NCBI RefSeq assembly: GCF_016908775.1
Contig: NZ_JAFBEP010000022.1
Coordinates: 1-49,830 of the forward strand
Direction of reading: 5' to 3'
DNA from: Defluviitalea raffinosedens
GTDB taxonomy: Bacteria; Bacillota; Clostridia; Lachnospirales; Defluviitaleaceae
DNA length: 49,830 nt
The notes under the pieces are model-generated. The model was given only the letters and a program-made list of their open reading frames with translations, searched no databases and had not been told where the DNA came from. The translations under genes and the position numbers were made by a program. Positions within the stretch are counted from its first letter, which is position 1; the number at the start of each line of letters is the position of its first letter. Below are positions 18,321 to 25,532 of this stretch, in pieces.

Positions 18321-18448
18321 TAGGAAATTCTTCTGAATTTCCTATATAATAAAAAGCCTTCCGGAAAGATTTACACTCGCGCGAATTGTAATTTGTCTGC
18401 TTTGCCGACCGTGTTCGGCGAAAAAGCTTTGCAAACGAAACTTTTTTT
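18315..18448 (+). repeat. Dispersed terminator-associated repeat, copy 3 (most complete)
   Basis: The left module is a perfect 16-bp inverted repeat (ATTATATAGGAAATTC, loop TTCT, complement at 18335-18350). AAAAAGCCTTCCGG follows at 18351-18364. The right module then has a GCCGA/TCGGC hairpin (about 18404-18419) and GCAAACGAAAC before a T tract. It starts in the T tract of the preceding terminator. Confidence 0.7.
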
Positions 18449-18492
18449 AAATTGTGCACAAACTATATTAAAAAACTAAAAGGAGCAGAGTC

Positions 18493-19446
18493 ATGTATAT
18501 TCGGCTAGGCTATGTTGCAATTGCTTTAGGTCTTCCTAATGTTACATCTTCAAGCCATCTTACTTTCACCAGGTATCAAAAATTAATATCTGAGGAAGAA
18601 AAAATCAACCAATTAAAAAAAGTCACCCTTTCCAATCTAAACGATTTATACACCATTTTAAAATACAATATTGAACATCAAGTTCATTTTTATAGAATAA
18701 CATCCAGGCTTGTTCCCCTTGCTACCCATCCCGAGGTAAAAGACTGGAGGTACAGAACTTTTTTTAAAGAGGATTTTAAAAGAATAGGAGAACTTGTAAA
18801 AAGTCACGGCATGCGGGTGGATACGCATCCGGATCAGTTTAACGTGTTAAACAGTACAAGGGAAGAGGTTGTGGAAGCTACCATAAGGGATCTGATGTAT
18901 CACCATGCGTTATTTGAAGATATGGACTATCCTTTAGGGAAGATGGTTCTTCATATTGGTAGTACTCAGGGTGGCAAAGAAAAGGCTATGGAGCGGTTTA
19001 TAGAGAACTTTAATAAGGCACCTAAAGAGATTCGGGATAAACTGATTTTAGAAAATGACGATAAAAGTTTTACAGCAAAAGATGTATTATCCATATGCAA
19101 AGAAATTAAAGCGCCCATGGTGTTGGACATACATCATCATTTATGCAATAATGAAGGGGAAGAACCTGATTTGGAAGCAATATTTTCAACATGGGAAGGG
19201 ACAAATCTTCCTCCCAAGATCCATCTTTCAAGTCCTAAGGAAGGACCAAAAGACAGAAGACATGCGGACTATATTAATCCCATGGATTTTATTCAATTTG
19301 CAGAAAAGGTAAAAGAATTTAATATAGATATAGATGTTATGTTAGAATCAAAGAAAAAGGATTTATCCCTCTTTGCACTGGTAAAAGACATTAAAGCCTT
19401 AAAGCCGGAATGGCAGTGGGCGGATCAAACGACATTAGAAATCTGA
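18493..19446 (+). CDS. uvsE: UV DNA damage endonuclease
   Basis: A TIM-barrel, metal-dependent endonuclease that nicks 5' to UV photoproducts (UVDE/UvsE family). The N-terminal RLGYVAIALGLPN, VDTHPDQFNVLN, LHIGSTQGGKE, LENDDKSF and LDIHHHLCN segments contain the metal-binding H, E and D residues of the family. Length 317 aa is normal. AAAGGAGCAGAG precedes the ATG. A dispersed repeat fills the gap upstream, so its promoter may lie inside or after that element. Confidence 0.95.
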   Translation: MYIRLGYVAIALGLPNVTSSSHLTFTRYQKLISEEEKINQLKKVTLSNLNDLYTILKYNIEHQVHFYRITSRLVPLATHPEVKDWRYRTFFKEDFKRIGELVKSHGMRVDTHPDQFNVLNSTREEVVEATIRDLMYHHALFEDMDYPLGKMVLHIGSTQGGKEKAMERFIENFNKAPKEIRDKLILENDDKSFTAKDVLSICKEIKAPMVLDIHHHLCNNEGEEPDLEAIFSTWEGTNLPPKIHLSSPKEGPKDRRHADYINPMDFIQFAEKVKEFNIDIDVMLESKKKDLSLFALVKDIKALKPEWQWADQTTLEI

Positions 19447-19465
19447 TATAAAAAGGAGAAAAATT

Positions 19466-20119
19466 ATGCGTCTTAGAAAGAAAAAAGGGGTGGAAGAATT
19501 ACTCACCGAATTTCCCAATGTTATCACCAATGCCAATGAATATAAAGGACATTGGGGAGAGTTGTTTTTTAATAATCATCCTATACATCTGGAAATAGGC
19601 ATGGGAAGGGGAGGATTTCTGACGGCTTTATCAAAGAAGAATCCAGAGGTGAATTATATTGGCATGGAAAGGGTCGCAACGCTGGTATATGATGCAGTAA
19701 CCAGGCTTGGAGACTACAAGCCGGAGCATTTAAAATTCATCTGGAATAATGCCCACAATATAGAAGAAATCTTTGCACCGTCAGAGATAGACAGAATCTA
19801 TCTTAATTTCTCTGATCCCTGGCCAAAGCAAAGGCATGTTAAAAAAAGGCTTACCCATAGAGGGTTTTTAGAAAAATATGAAGAGATTTTAAAGCCTCAG
19901 GGGGAAATTCATTTTAAAACGGACAATGAAGGACTCTTTTTATTCTCATTAGAAGAGTTAAAAGAAAAAAACTGGATCCTTAAAAATATTACTTATGATT
20001 TGCATAAGGATCATAATGAAGACAATGTAATGACAGAATATGAAAAAAGATTTATTGCACAGGGGAAAAAGATCTTTCGTCTGGAAGCTGTTTCTCCAAA
20101 AAAACAGGAAGCCTTGTAG
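19466..20119 (+). CDS. trmB: tRNA (guanine(46)-N7)-methyltransferase
   Basis: SAM-dependent enzyme of 217 aa that forms m7G46 in tRNA. Motif I is HLEIGMGRGGFL near residue 39, and the TrmB signature NFSDPWPKQRHVKKRL is present near residue 115. It starts 19 bases after uvsE behind AAAGGAG, so the two are probably cotranscribed. Confidence 0.96.
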   Translation: MRLRKKKGVEELLTEFPNVITNANEYKGHWGELFFNNHPIHLEIGMGRGGFLTALSKKNPEVNYIGMERVATLVYDAVTRLGDYKPEHLKFIWNNAHNIEEIFAPSEIDRIYLNFSDPWPKQRHVKKRLTHRGFLEKYEEILKPQGEIHFKTDNEGLFLFSLEELKEKNWILKNITYDLHKDHNEDNVMTEYEKRFIAQGKKIFRLEAVSPKKQEAL

Positions 20120-20130
20120 GCTTCCTATTT
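20106..20130. terminator. Bidirectional terminator between trmB and the convergent gene
   Basis: AGGAAGCC, loop TTGTA, GGCTTCCT, with A and T tracts on the two sides. It overlaps the trmB stop codon and lies just after the end of the minus-strand gene. Confidence 0.85.
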
Positions 20131-20925
20131 CTTTGCAAGATTTGCAATATATAGAGCGGCTTCTTTTACTTTATCCTGATGGATTTTTTGCATGGTGTTC
20201 GTACCGTGGGTTCTGCTGTTTAAAAAGTGAATATCCACGTGACCATCTATGCCGTTATTTTTTACGGAATCAAGATTTTGGCCTCTGCCGTATCCCCCGC
20301 TTCGACCGTCTACAACCTGTACAGCTGGTTTTGAATCCACTCCGGCATGGGGCATAGCAGTCATAGAACCGGCAAGGAGAGTACCGTCCACTTCAACAAC
20401 AACTGCCCGTCTTTCCCAGCTGAAACCTCCCCAGATTTCTTTCATAATTTTTGTATCTTCTTTGGTTAAAGTTTCTACATCGGCATGGTTTGTACCAAAG
20501 GTTCTTTTAATCATAAAAGATTTGCCTGTTTTTATGTCTGTTACCTTTGCATTTTTCCCTCTGGGGAATATGTATTGAACTTTACTGAACCAATCCAATG
20601 CACCATTTGAAGCATCATTGGTCGTATTTGAAGTTGCAGGAACGCTTCCAAATAGTGACTTGTATGTATTATTGCCAACAATTCCGTCTACAGTAAGACC
20701 TTTAGCCTTTTGATATGCTTTAACGGCATCAGTGGTAATTGAGCCGTAGTAACCGGTCGCTGTAGGGTATTTAAAATATCCTAAATTCTTAAGTTCAGTT
20801 TGAACTTTTTTAACTTCTGTTCCGTTCATTCCCTGCTTCAGTAAAATAGCAGAAGCATTTTGAGGTATTATAAGAATAGAAGCTGCCAATAATCCTGCCA
20901 TCCATTGTTTAAATTTCTTGCTCAT
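20125..20925 (-). CDS. Secreted peptidoglycan-binding protein
   Basis: A 266-aa exported protein. Residues 1-26 are a signal peptide ending in NASA. Residues 30-95 form a PG_binding_1 domain (MNGTEVKKVQTELKNLGYF, then KAYQKAKGLTVDGIVG). The C-terminal domain (about 110-266), with FPRGKNAKVTDIKTG, FGTNHADVE, AMPHAGVDS and GHVDIHFLNSRTHG, recurs in clostridial wall proteins. Its histidines and aspartates suggest a metal site, but the activity is unknown to me. AAGGAGGAAC precedes the ATG. Confidence 0.82.
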   Translation of the reverse strand: MSKKFKQWMAGLLAASILIIPQNASAILLKQGMNGTEVKKVQTELKNLGYFKYPTATGYYGSITTDAVKAYQKAKGLTVDGIVGNNTYKSLFGSVPATSNTTNDASNGALDWFSKVQYIFPRGKNAKVTDIKTGKSFMIKRTFGTNHADVETLTKEDTKIMKEIWGGFSWERRAVVVEVDGTLLAGSMTAMPHAGVDSKPAVQVVDGRSGGYGRGQNLDSVKNNGIDGHVDIHFLNSRTHGTNTMQKIHQDKVKEAALYIANLAKK

Positions 20926-21039
20926 TTGTTGTTCCTCCTTGGCTGTCTAGATTACATAACATATTTACATCTTTATTTTATTACAAAACTATTAACTTGT
21001 AAACCCTTTTTTAATAATTTTGTAACAAACAAACTATAT

Positions 21040-21069
21040 TTCACAGAAGGAATTTTAAGCGCATATAAT
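21040..21069 (+). promoter_or_regulatory. Possible promoter of the small basic protein gene
   Basis: TTCACA (21040-21045) and TATAAT (21064-21069) with an 18-bp spacer, 48 bases before the start codon. Confidence 0.4.
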
Positions 21070-21116
21070 ATCATAAATAGAATGAGTTTTTTTGGGATAA
21101 GGATCGGGGCGAGGGT

Positions 21117-21314
21117 ATGAAGTTTCATGAAAAAATTCGCTTTAAGGCAAGGCTTTTTGGATACGGACATAAAGGCATTAAAACTGCCTCCCGGGAAATC
21201 GTTAAAAAAATAGATGAATTGGATCAATTTTTGGATGAGAACATCAATATGCCGGGAAAGAAGAAAAAGAAGAAAAAAAGCAAAGAAGGAAAAGACAAAG
21301 AAAAGGAATCATAA
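21117..21314 (+). CDS. Small basic hypothetical protein (65 aa)
   Basis: No family recognised. The first half is helical (KFHEKIRFKARLFGYGHKGI, then REIVKKIDELDQFLDENI) and the tail is almost all lysine, serine and glutamate. It has a plausible purine-rich site GGGGCGAGGGT ahead of the ATG, its own promoter candidate and its own terminator, which makes it more likely real than its size suggests. Nucleic-acid binding through the lysine tail is only a guess. Confidence 0.55.
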   Translation: MKFHEKIRFKARLFGYGHKGIKTASREIVKKIDELDQFLDENINMPGKKKKKKKSKEGKDKEKES

Positions 21315-21332
21315 AATGAAGGGATGAGATGC

Positions 21333-21372
21333 TGCCTCTTAAGTAAGAAGAAATCACTTAAGGGGTGTTTTT
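21333..21372 (+). terminator. Terminator after the small basic gene
   Basis: GCTGCCTCTTAAGT pairs with ACTTAAGGGGTG, followed by TTTTTAT. Confidence 0.8.
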
Positions 21373-21723
21373 ATATTCAGATGATTTGCCGTTAAAATCT
21401 TAGGGAAATGCCAGATTATTAATTCTTTAAGGGATAAGATGTATACGCAAATACTTGTTAAAAACATATGAGATTCAATATAAAAATGAATTTACATATT
21501 AAAACTTATAGTATAGACTGATATTAAGCAGATCTTATAAAACCAGCTAATCCTAAAATATACATATAGATGACTGTAAAAGCACATAAAAACATAATGA
21601 TATCAAACGATTTTAATATGGTAGAATACAAGTTTTTAAGTGATTCTCTCAGGATAAATAAAAAGAAGAGACAAAATGATGAGCATATTAGTTTAATAAA
21701 AAATGAGTACGAGGGGGATTATT
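21373..21723. other. AT-rich intergenic region before the ribokinase-like gene
   Basis: About 350 bases. The only open frame (21570-21758) overlaps the next gene, has no ribosome binding site and shows no conserved pattern. Nothing else was recognised. Confidence 0.5.
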
Positions 21724-22608
21724 ATGAAAGTTTTAAACTTTGGATCGTTAAATTATGATTATGTCTACTCTTTAGACCATATTTTGGTTCCGGGAGAAAC
21801 CATTGCCTCTTCTAAAATGGAAGTTTTTTGCGGTGGGAAAGGATTAAATCAGTCCATAGCTTTAGCCAGGGCAGGCGTTTCGGTATTTCATGCCGGCATG
21901 GTTGGAGAAGACGGGGAAACCTTATTAAACATGTGTAAGCAGAATGGAGTAAATACGGAATTGATCAAAGTGGTTCCAGGAAAAAGCGGCCACACCATCA
22001 TCCAGGTGGATAAAGATGGTCAAAACTGCATTTTATTATATGGAGGAAGCAATCGTTGTTTAACCAAAGAATATGTCGATGAAGTTTTATCCCATTTTGA
22101 AAAGGGAGACCTTATTGTTTTACAAAATGAAATCAATTGCCTTGACTATATCATCGACAAAGCTTATGAAAAAGAAATGACCATTGTATTAAATCCCTCA
22201 CCTTTTGATGATGCTTTAAAAAGCTGTGATTTATCCAAAGTTTCAATATTCCTTCTTAATGAAATAGAAGGAGAGCAAATTACTGGGGGAAAGGATCCGG
22301 AAGAGATCTTAAGGACTTTGCAGGACAAGTTTCCAAAAGCCAAAATCGTTTTAACTTTAGGAAGCAATGGCTCTGTCTATCAAGACCGGGACTGCCAATA
22401 CAGGCAGGGAATATTTAAAGTAAAAGCAGTGGATACAACTGCTGCAGGAGATACTTTTACCGGATATTTTATCGCTTCGATCCTTCAGGAAAAACCTGTA
22501 CCGGAAGCACTGAAACTGGCTGCCAAGGCTTCAGCCATTGCAGTATCCAGAGAAGGAGCTGTACCTTCTATTCCAACCCTTGATGAAGTGATGACCTGTT
22601 CAATTTAA
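21724..22608 (+). CDS. rbsK: PfkB-family sugar kinase, probably ribokinase
   Basis: A 294-aa kinase of the ribokinase/PfkB family. The N-terminal substrate motif GGKGLNQSIALARAG is of ribokinase type, and the C-terminal ATP/anion-hole motif DTTAAGDTFTGYF carries the catalytic aspartate. Most likely it phosphorylates D-ribose, although related sugars cannot be excluded. I chose ATG 21724 because GAGGGGGATT lies upstream; the in-frame ATG at 21703 has no such site. No ribose transporter is adjacent. Confidence 0.85.
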   Translation: MKVLNFGSLNYDYVYSLDHILVPGETIASSKMEVFCGGKGLNQSIALARAGVSVFHAGMVGEDGETLLNMCKQNGVNTELIKVVPGKSGHTIIQVDKDGQNCILLYGGSNRCLTKEYVDEVLSHFEKGDLIVLQNEINCLDYIIDKAYEKEMTIVLNPSPFDDALKSCDLSKVSIFLLNEIEGEQITGGKDPEEILRTLQDKFPKAKIVLTLGSNGSVYQDRDCQYRQGIFKVKAVDTTAAGDTFTGYFIASILQEKPVPEALKLAAKASAIAVSREGAVPSIPTLDEVMTCSI

Positions 22609-22623
22609 ATAGAATAAAAAAAG

Positions 22624-22658
22624 CGGCTGCTGATCTGTAAACATCAACAGCCGTTTTC
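22624..22658 (+). terminator. Terminator after the ribokinase-like gene
   Basis: CGGCTG-TGAT and ATCA-CAGCCG form the stem, followed by TTTTCT. Confidence 0.82.
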
Positions 22659-22659
22659 T

Positions 22660-22709
22660 ATTGTATAGAAAATCCTTAAGGATTTCCTATACAATAAAAA
22701 GCCTTCCGG
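22660..22709 (+). repeat. Dispersed terminator-associated repeat, copy 4 (left half)
   Basis: ATTGTATAGAAAATCC, loop TTAA, GGATTTCCTATACAAT (22680-22695), then AAAAAGCCTTCCGG (22696-22709). The last block is identical to the copy at 18351-18364. The right module is missing. It abuts the preceding terminator. Confidence 0.7.
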
Positions 22710-22750
22710 TATTTTCTTATTAAAATATAACCGCTTATTTCACATATTTT

Positions 22751-23770
22751 TTATAAATAGGATAACAGATGCTCTAATACTAATGTAAAGCCCATATAAG
22801 CGATATAGAGCCCAATAGATACCCATACCGGCCAGTTAAAGACTTTTTGCCCGGAAGTTTCTAAAGGTTCTATAACAGTTTCTTGCCCTTCATATACATC
22901 TTCCGACTCAATCAAGGTATATTGGCCAGAAACTTCCAAGGGTTCTCTTGTCGTCTCTGCCTTTAGATTCTTTTTTGAGTAAAGATTTCTTAAAGCATAT
23001 ATCAAAATACCTGCAACAGGAGTTATTAAAAGTGCAAACACGAAAACTGCAGCCAGACTGATCAGTTTTTCAGCGAATGTCGGTTCCTGTGTTAAAGCAG
23101 TAATATCTTCATTGGTGAACTTTGTGATGAAAATAAGAAACTTTTGCAGAAGGACTTGCGAGCCATTAATCGTAAAGTGAGCCACCATTGAAGGAATAAT
23201 GGAGTTGGTCAGCCTTACCATATAGGCAAACAGGGCTCCTAAAGCAAAGGCGTATAAAAATTGCTGCAGGTTTAAATGAAGCATGCCGAAGAATAGTCCA
23301 TTCAGGAGCATGGCTTTTTTTATGTCTATTTCATCATATCCGGAGAGAAGAATGCCTCTCATGGTTATTTCCTCACATATGGCAGGGGTTAGGGCAATCA
23401 CCGCAATCAATAAAAGGGTGGGATAGGAGTCCAGCTCGCTGATTAAATTGGCCACATCGTTTGTGAAAAATAAACTGCTAAGAGCCGATAAAACCATCAT
23501 AAAAGGCTGAACAAAAATAGCAATAAGAAAGGAAAACAAAACCGTAGGCCAGCCGGGCCAGTTTAGCCTGAGAGTCTTTTTAACAGGCGCTTTGGTTATA
23601 ATAAAGTAAAAACAAGCAGGAATCAGCAACAGAAGAATTTGGCTTGCTACGAGTATTAAGGGCATTGGCACATTGAGAAAAGAAAATATTATGGACAGGC
23701 ATAAGCCTCCAAATATTCCAACGATGATTAATATTCCGGCAAACAGATTAGATTTAAGGGTTTGATTCAT
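22751..23770 (-). CDS. CPBP-family intramembrane metalloprotease
   Basis: Polytopic membrane protein of 339 aa with the CAAX-protease/bacteriocin-processing (ABI, PF02517) motifs. EEITMRG near residue 138 supplies the glutamate pair and arginine, and FFGMLHLNLQQF and VAHFTIN supply the histidines. Substrates of these proteases are mostly unknown; some process peptides or confer immunity. It lies 13 bases after the AI-2E-type gene, so the two form a minus-strand operon. Confidence 0.87.
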   Translation of the reverse strand: MNQTLKSNLFAGILIIVGIFGGLCLSIIFSFLNVPMPLILVASQILLLLIPACFYFIITKAPVKKTLRLNWPGWPTVLFSFLIAIFVQPFMMVLSALSSLFFTNDVANLISELDSYPTLLLIAVIALTPAICEEITMRGILLSGYDEIDIKKAMLLNGLFFGMLHLNLQQFLYAFALGALFAYMVRLTNSIIPSMVAHFTINGSQVLLQKFLIFITKFTNEDITALTQEPTFAEKLISLAAVFVFALLITPVAGILIYALRNLYSKKNLKAETTREPLEVSGQYTLIESEDVYEGQETVIEPLETSGQKVFNWPVWVSIGLYIAYMGFTLVLEHLLSYL

Positions 23771-23783
23771 TCTTACACCTCTT

Positions 23784-24953
23784 TTAAATATCTTTTAATA
23801 ATCCTTTTTTCTTTAATCTTTTTTCTACCCATTTGTTAAACAGGGTACGAATCACTGCAAAGGTAGGAACGCCGATCAGCATACCCAATACGCCTAAGAG
23901 GGCACCTCCTACGATAATGGAGAAAATTACCCAAAAAGGGCTAAGGCCTGTGGAGTCCCCTAATATTTTTGGCCCCAAAATAATTCCGTCAAATTGCTGC
24001 AGAGCAAAGATAAATAAACTTACCCAGAGGGCATCTACGGGGCTTATTAAAAGGGTAATTAAAATAGCTGGAATGGCACCGATAAAAGGGCCAAAATAAG
24101 GAATCATATTCGTAATGCCAACGATGACTGAAAGTAATAAAGCATAGGGATTTTTTAAAAACAGCATGCCGATAAAACATAAAATACCTATAATCAATGA
24201 GTCAATGAATTTACCGACAAAAAACTTATTAAACATCATATGGCTTTCTTTTGCTATAGACAGTATTTTGTTTGCGGTTTGCATATTAAAGATAGCATAG
24301 ATGGTTTCTTTTGATTTTTTGATAAATCCTTCTTTTTCATTTAATAGATAAAATCCGATCATAAGTCCCAGAAGAATATTGATGAAACCTGAGGTAATAC
24401 CTAAAGCGCTATTTACAATATATGTTAAAAGCTGATTAAGTATTAAACTGGATTTTTGAATCAAAGGATCTATATTGCTGTCGATAATGGATTTTAAATC
24501 ATAAGACGTAAGGGAACTGTAGCTGGCCAAAAGCTCATCGAGATTTCTTTCTAAATTGGCCAGACTGCCAGGAGCTTTTTGGAACAGGTCTACGATGCTA
24601 TGATAGATTTGAGGGAGTACATAGATAAAGACAAGACTTAAAAAGCCGAATACAGTGACATATACGACTAAAATAGATAGGATCCGCCTGAGCCGGGAAT
24701 ACCCTTTACGCTTATCTAATTGCTGAAGCCAAAATTCTACCTTATTGATGGCGGGGCTTAAAATATATGCGATAAAAAAACCGTAAATAAATGGCATTAG
24801 TATATGGACAAGTTTTTCAAAAAAATAAGAGACGTATTTAACAATAATAGTTACATTCCCAACAATCTTTTCGAACAAAACAGTCATTGCCAAAACCAGA
24901 AAAGCGTGCAATCCTATTTTAAAATATTTGTCGTCCCAAGGCATTTTTTTCAA
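23784..24953 (-). CDS. AI-2E family transporter (PF01594)
   Basis: Membrane protein of about 389 aa with the AI-2E/PerM (YtvI-like) architecture: two N-terminal helices, a cytoplasmic or external helical stretch, then a helical bundle with GITNMIPYFGPFIGAIPA, the most conserved block. Family members export autoinducer-2 or act as ion antiporters, so function is uncertain. I chose TTG at 24953 because GGGGGAG lies eight bases upstream; the frame is open to 25016. It is first in an operon with the CPBP protease. Confidence 0.85.
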   Translation of the reverse strand: MKKMPWDDKYFKIGLHAFLVLAMTVLFEKIVGNVTIIVKYVSYFFEKLVHILMPFIYGFFIAYILSPAINKVEFWLQQLDKRKGYSRLRRILSILVVYVTVFGFLSLVFIYVLPQIYHSIVDLFQKAPGSLANLERNLDELLASYSSLTSYDLKSIIDSNIDPLIQKSSLILNQLLTYIVNSALGITSGFINILLGLMIGFYLLNEKEGFIKKSKETIYAIFNMQTANKILSIAKESHMMFNKFFVGKFIDSLIIGILCFIGMLFLKNPYALLLSVIVGITNMIPYFGPFIGAIPAILITLLISPVDALWVSLFIFALQQFDGIILGPKILGDSTGLSPFWVIFSIIVGGALLGVLGMLIGVPTFAVIRTLFNKWVEKRLKKKGLLKDI

Positions 24954-25104
24954 GTTGACCACTCCCCCATGAGTTGCTATTATAAATACAGTATCATAGG
25001 ATAATTTTTTGGTCAATGGAACATTTTTTTAAAAATAGGTATTGCAAAATGTAATTATCCATGATATAATGTTTTTCGCTTGGTAAATTTGATGACAAGC
25101 ATAT

Positions 25105-25177
25105 GCGCTATTAGCTCAGTTGGTAGAGCACCTGACTCTTAATCAGGGTGTCCGGGGTTCGAGCCCCCGATGGCGTA
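25105..25177 (+). tRNA. tRNA-Lys (CTT)
   Basis: Acceptor GCGCTAT pairs with ATGGCGT (one G-T at each wobble position), and anticodon loop CTCTTAA gives CTT. No CCA is encoded. Confidence 0.94.
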
Positions 25178-25181
25178 TTAT

Positions 25182-25264
25182 GCGATTGTGGCGGAATTGG
25201 CATACGCGCTAGACTAAGGATCTAGTGGTCCTAGACCTTGAGGGTTCGAGTCCCTCCAATCGCA
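25182..25264 (+). tRNA. tRNA-Leu (AAG)
   Basis: Acceptor GCGATTG pairs with CAATCGC, the variable arm is long (class II), and anticodon stem CTAGA/TCTAG encloses loop CTAAGGA, which gives AAG. An A at position 34 is unusual in bacteria, where GAG normally reads CUU/CUC. Confidence 0.92.
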
Positions 25265-25270
25265 CTAAAT

Positions 25271-25306
25271 AAAAAAGATATCTCCTGATCAGGAGATATC
25301 TTTTTT
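25271..25306 (+). terminator. Terminator of the tRNA-Lys/tRNA-Leu operon
   Basis: A perfect palindrome: AAAAAAGATATCTCCTGA and its complement with T tract, seven bases after tRNA-Leu. Confidence 0.93.
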
Positions 25307-25348
25307 GCTATATAGCAAATTCTCTAGGATTTCCTATATAATAAAAAG
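25307..25348 (+). repeat. Dispersed terminator-associated repeat, copy 5 (left module only)
   Basis: GCTATATAGCAAATTC, loop TCTA, GGATTTCCTATATAAT (25327-25342), AAAAAG. It corresponds to the palindromic half of the copy at 18315 and follows the terminator T tract without a gap. Confidence 0.6.
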
Positions 25349-25532
25349 ATGTTCTCTTGATCTTGACAATGTACTTTGAATCAAAAGTGATCTTAAGATT
25401 CATGTCGTCGACCCTCGGTGATGCAAAATACCCAGGGGGTCGACGACTTTTTATTGCATTTAAAAGGGTTAATTGGTAAAATAAATACAAACAAATCAGG
25501 ATTAAGAGATAAAAAACGTTGATTTTACTGCT
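25349..25532 (+). promoter_or_regulatory. CRISPR leader region with a long palindrome
   Basis: The AT-rich 184 bases ahead of the first repeat lack a gene. GTCGTCGACCC (from 25404) and GGGTCGACGAC (to 25448) form an 11-bp inverted repeat around a GATGCAAAATACC core, followed by TTTTTATTGC. Position, AT content and the intact repeats next to it mark this as the leader end. From memory, similar GTCGAC palindromes occur in leaders of clostridial type I-B/III arrays. Confidence 0.65.

Noticed and set aside
21570-21758. 62-aa frame before the ribokinase-like gene
   Set aside because: Overlaps the confident ribokinase start, lacks a ribosome binding site and has AT-driven composition.
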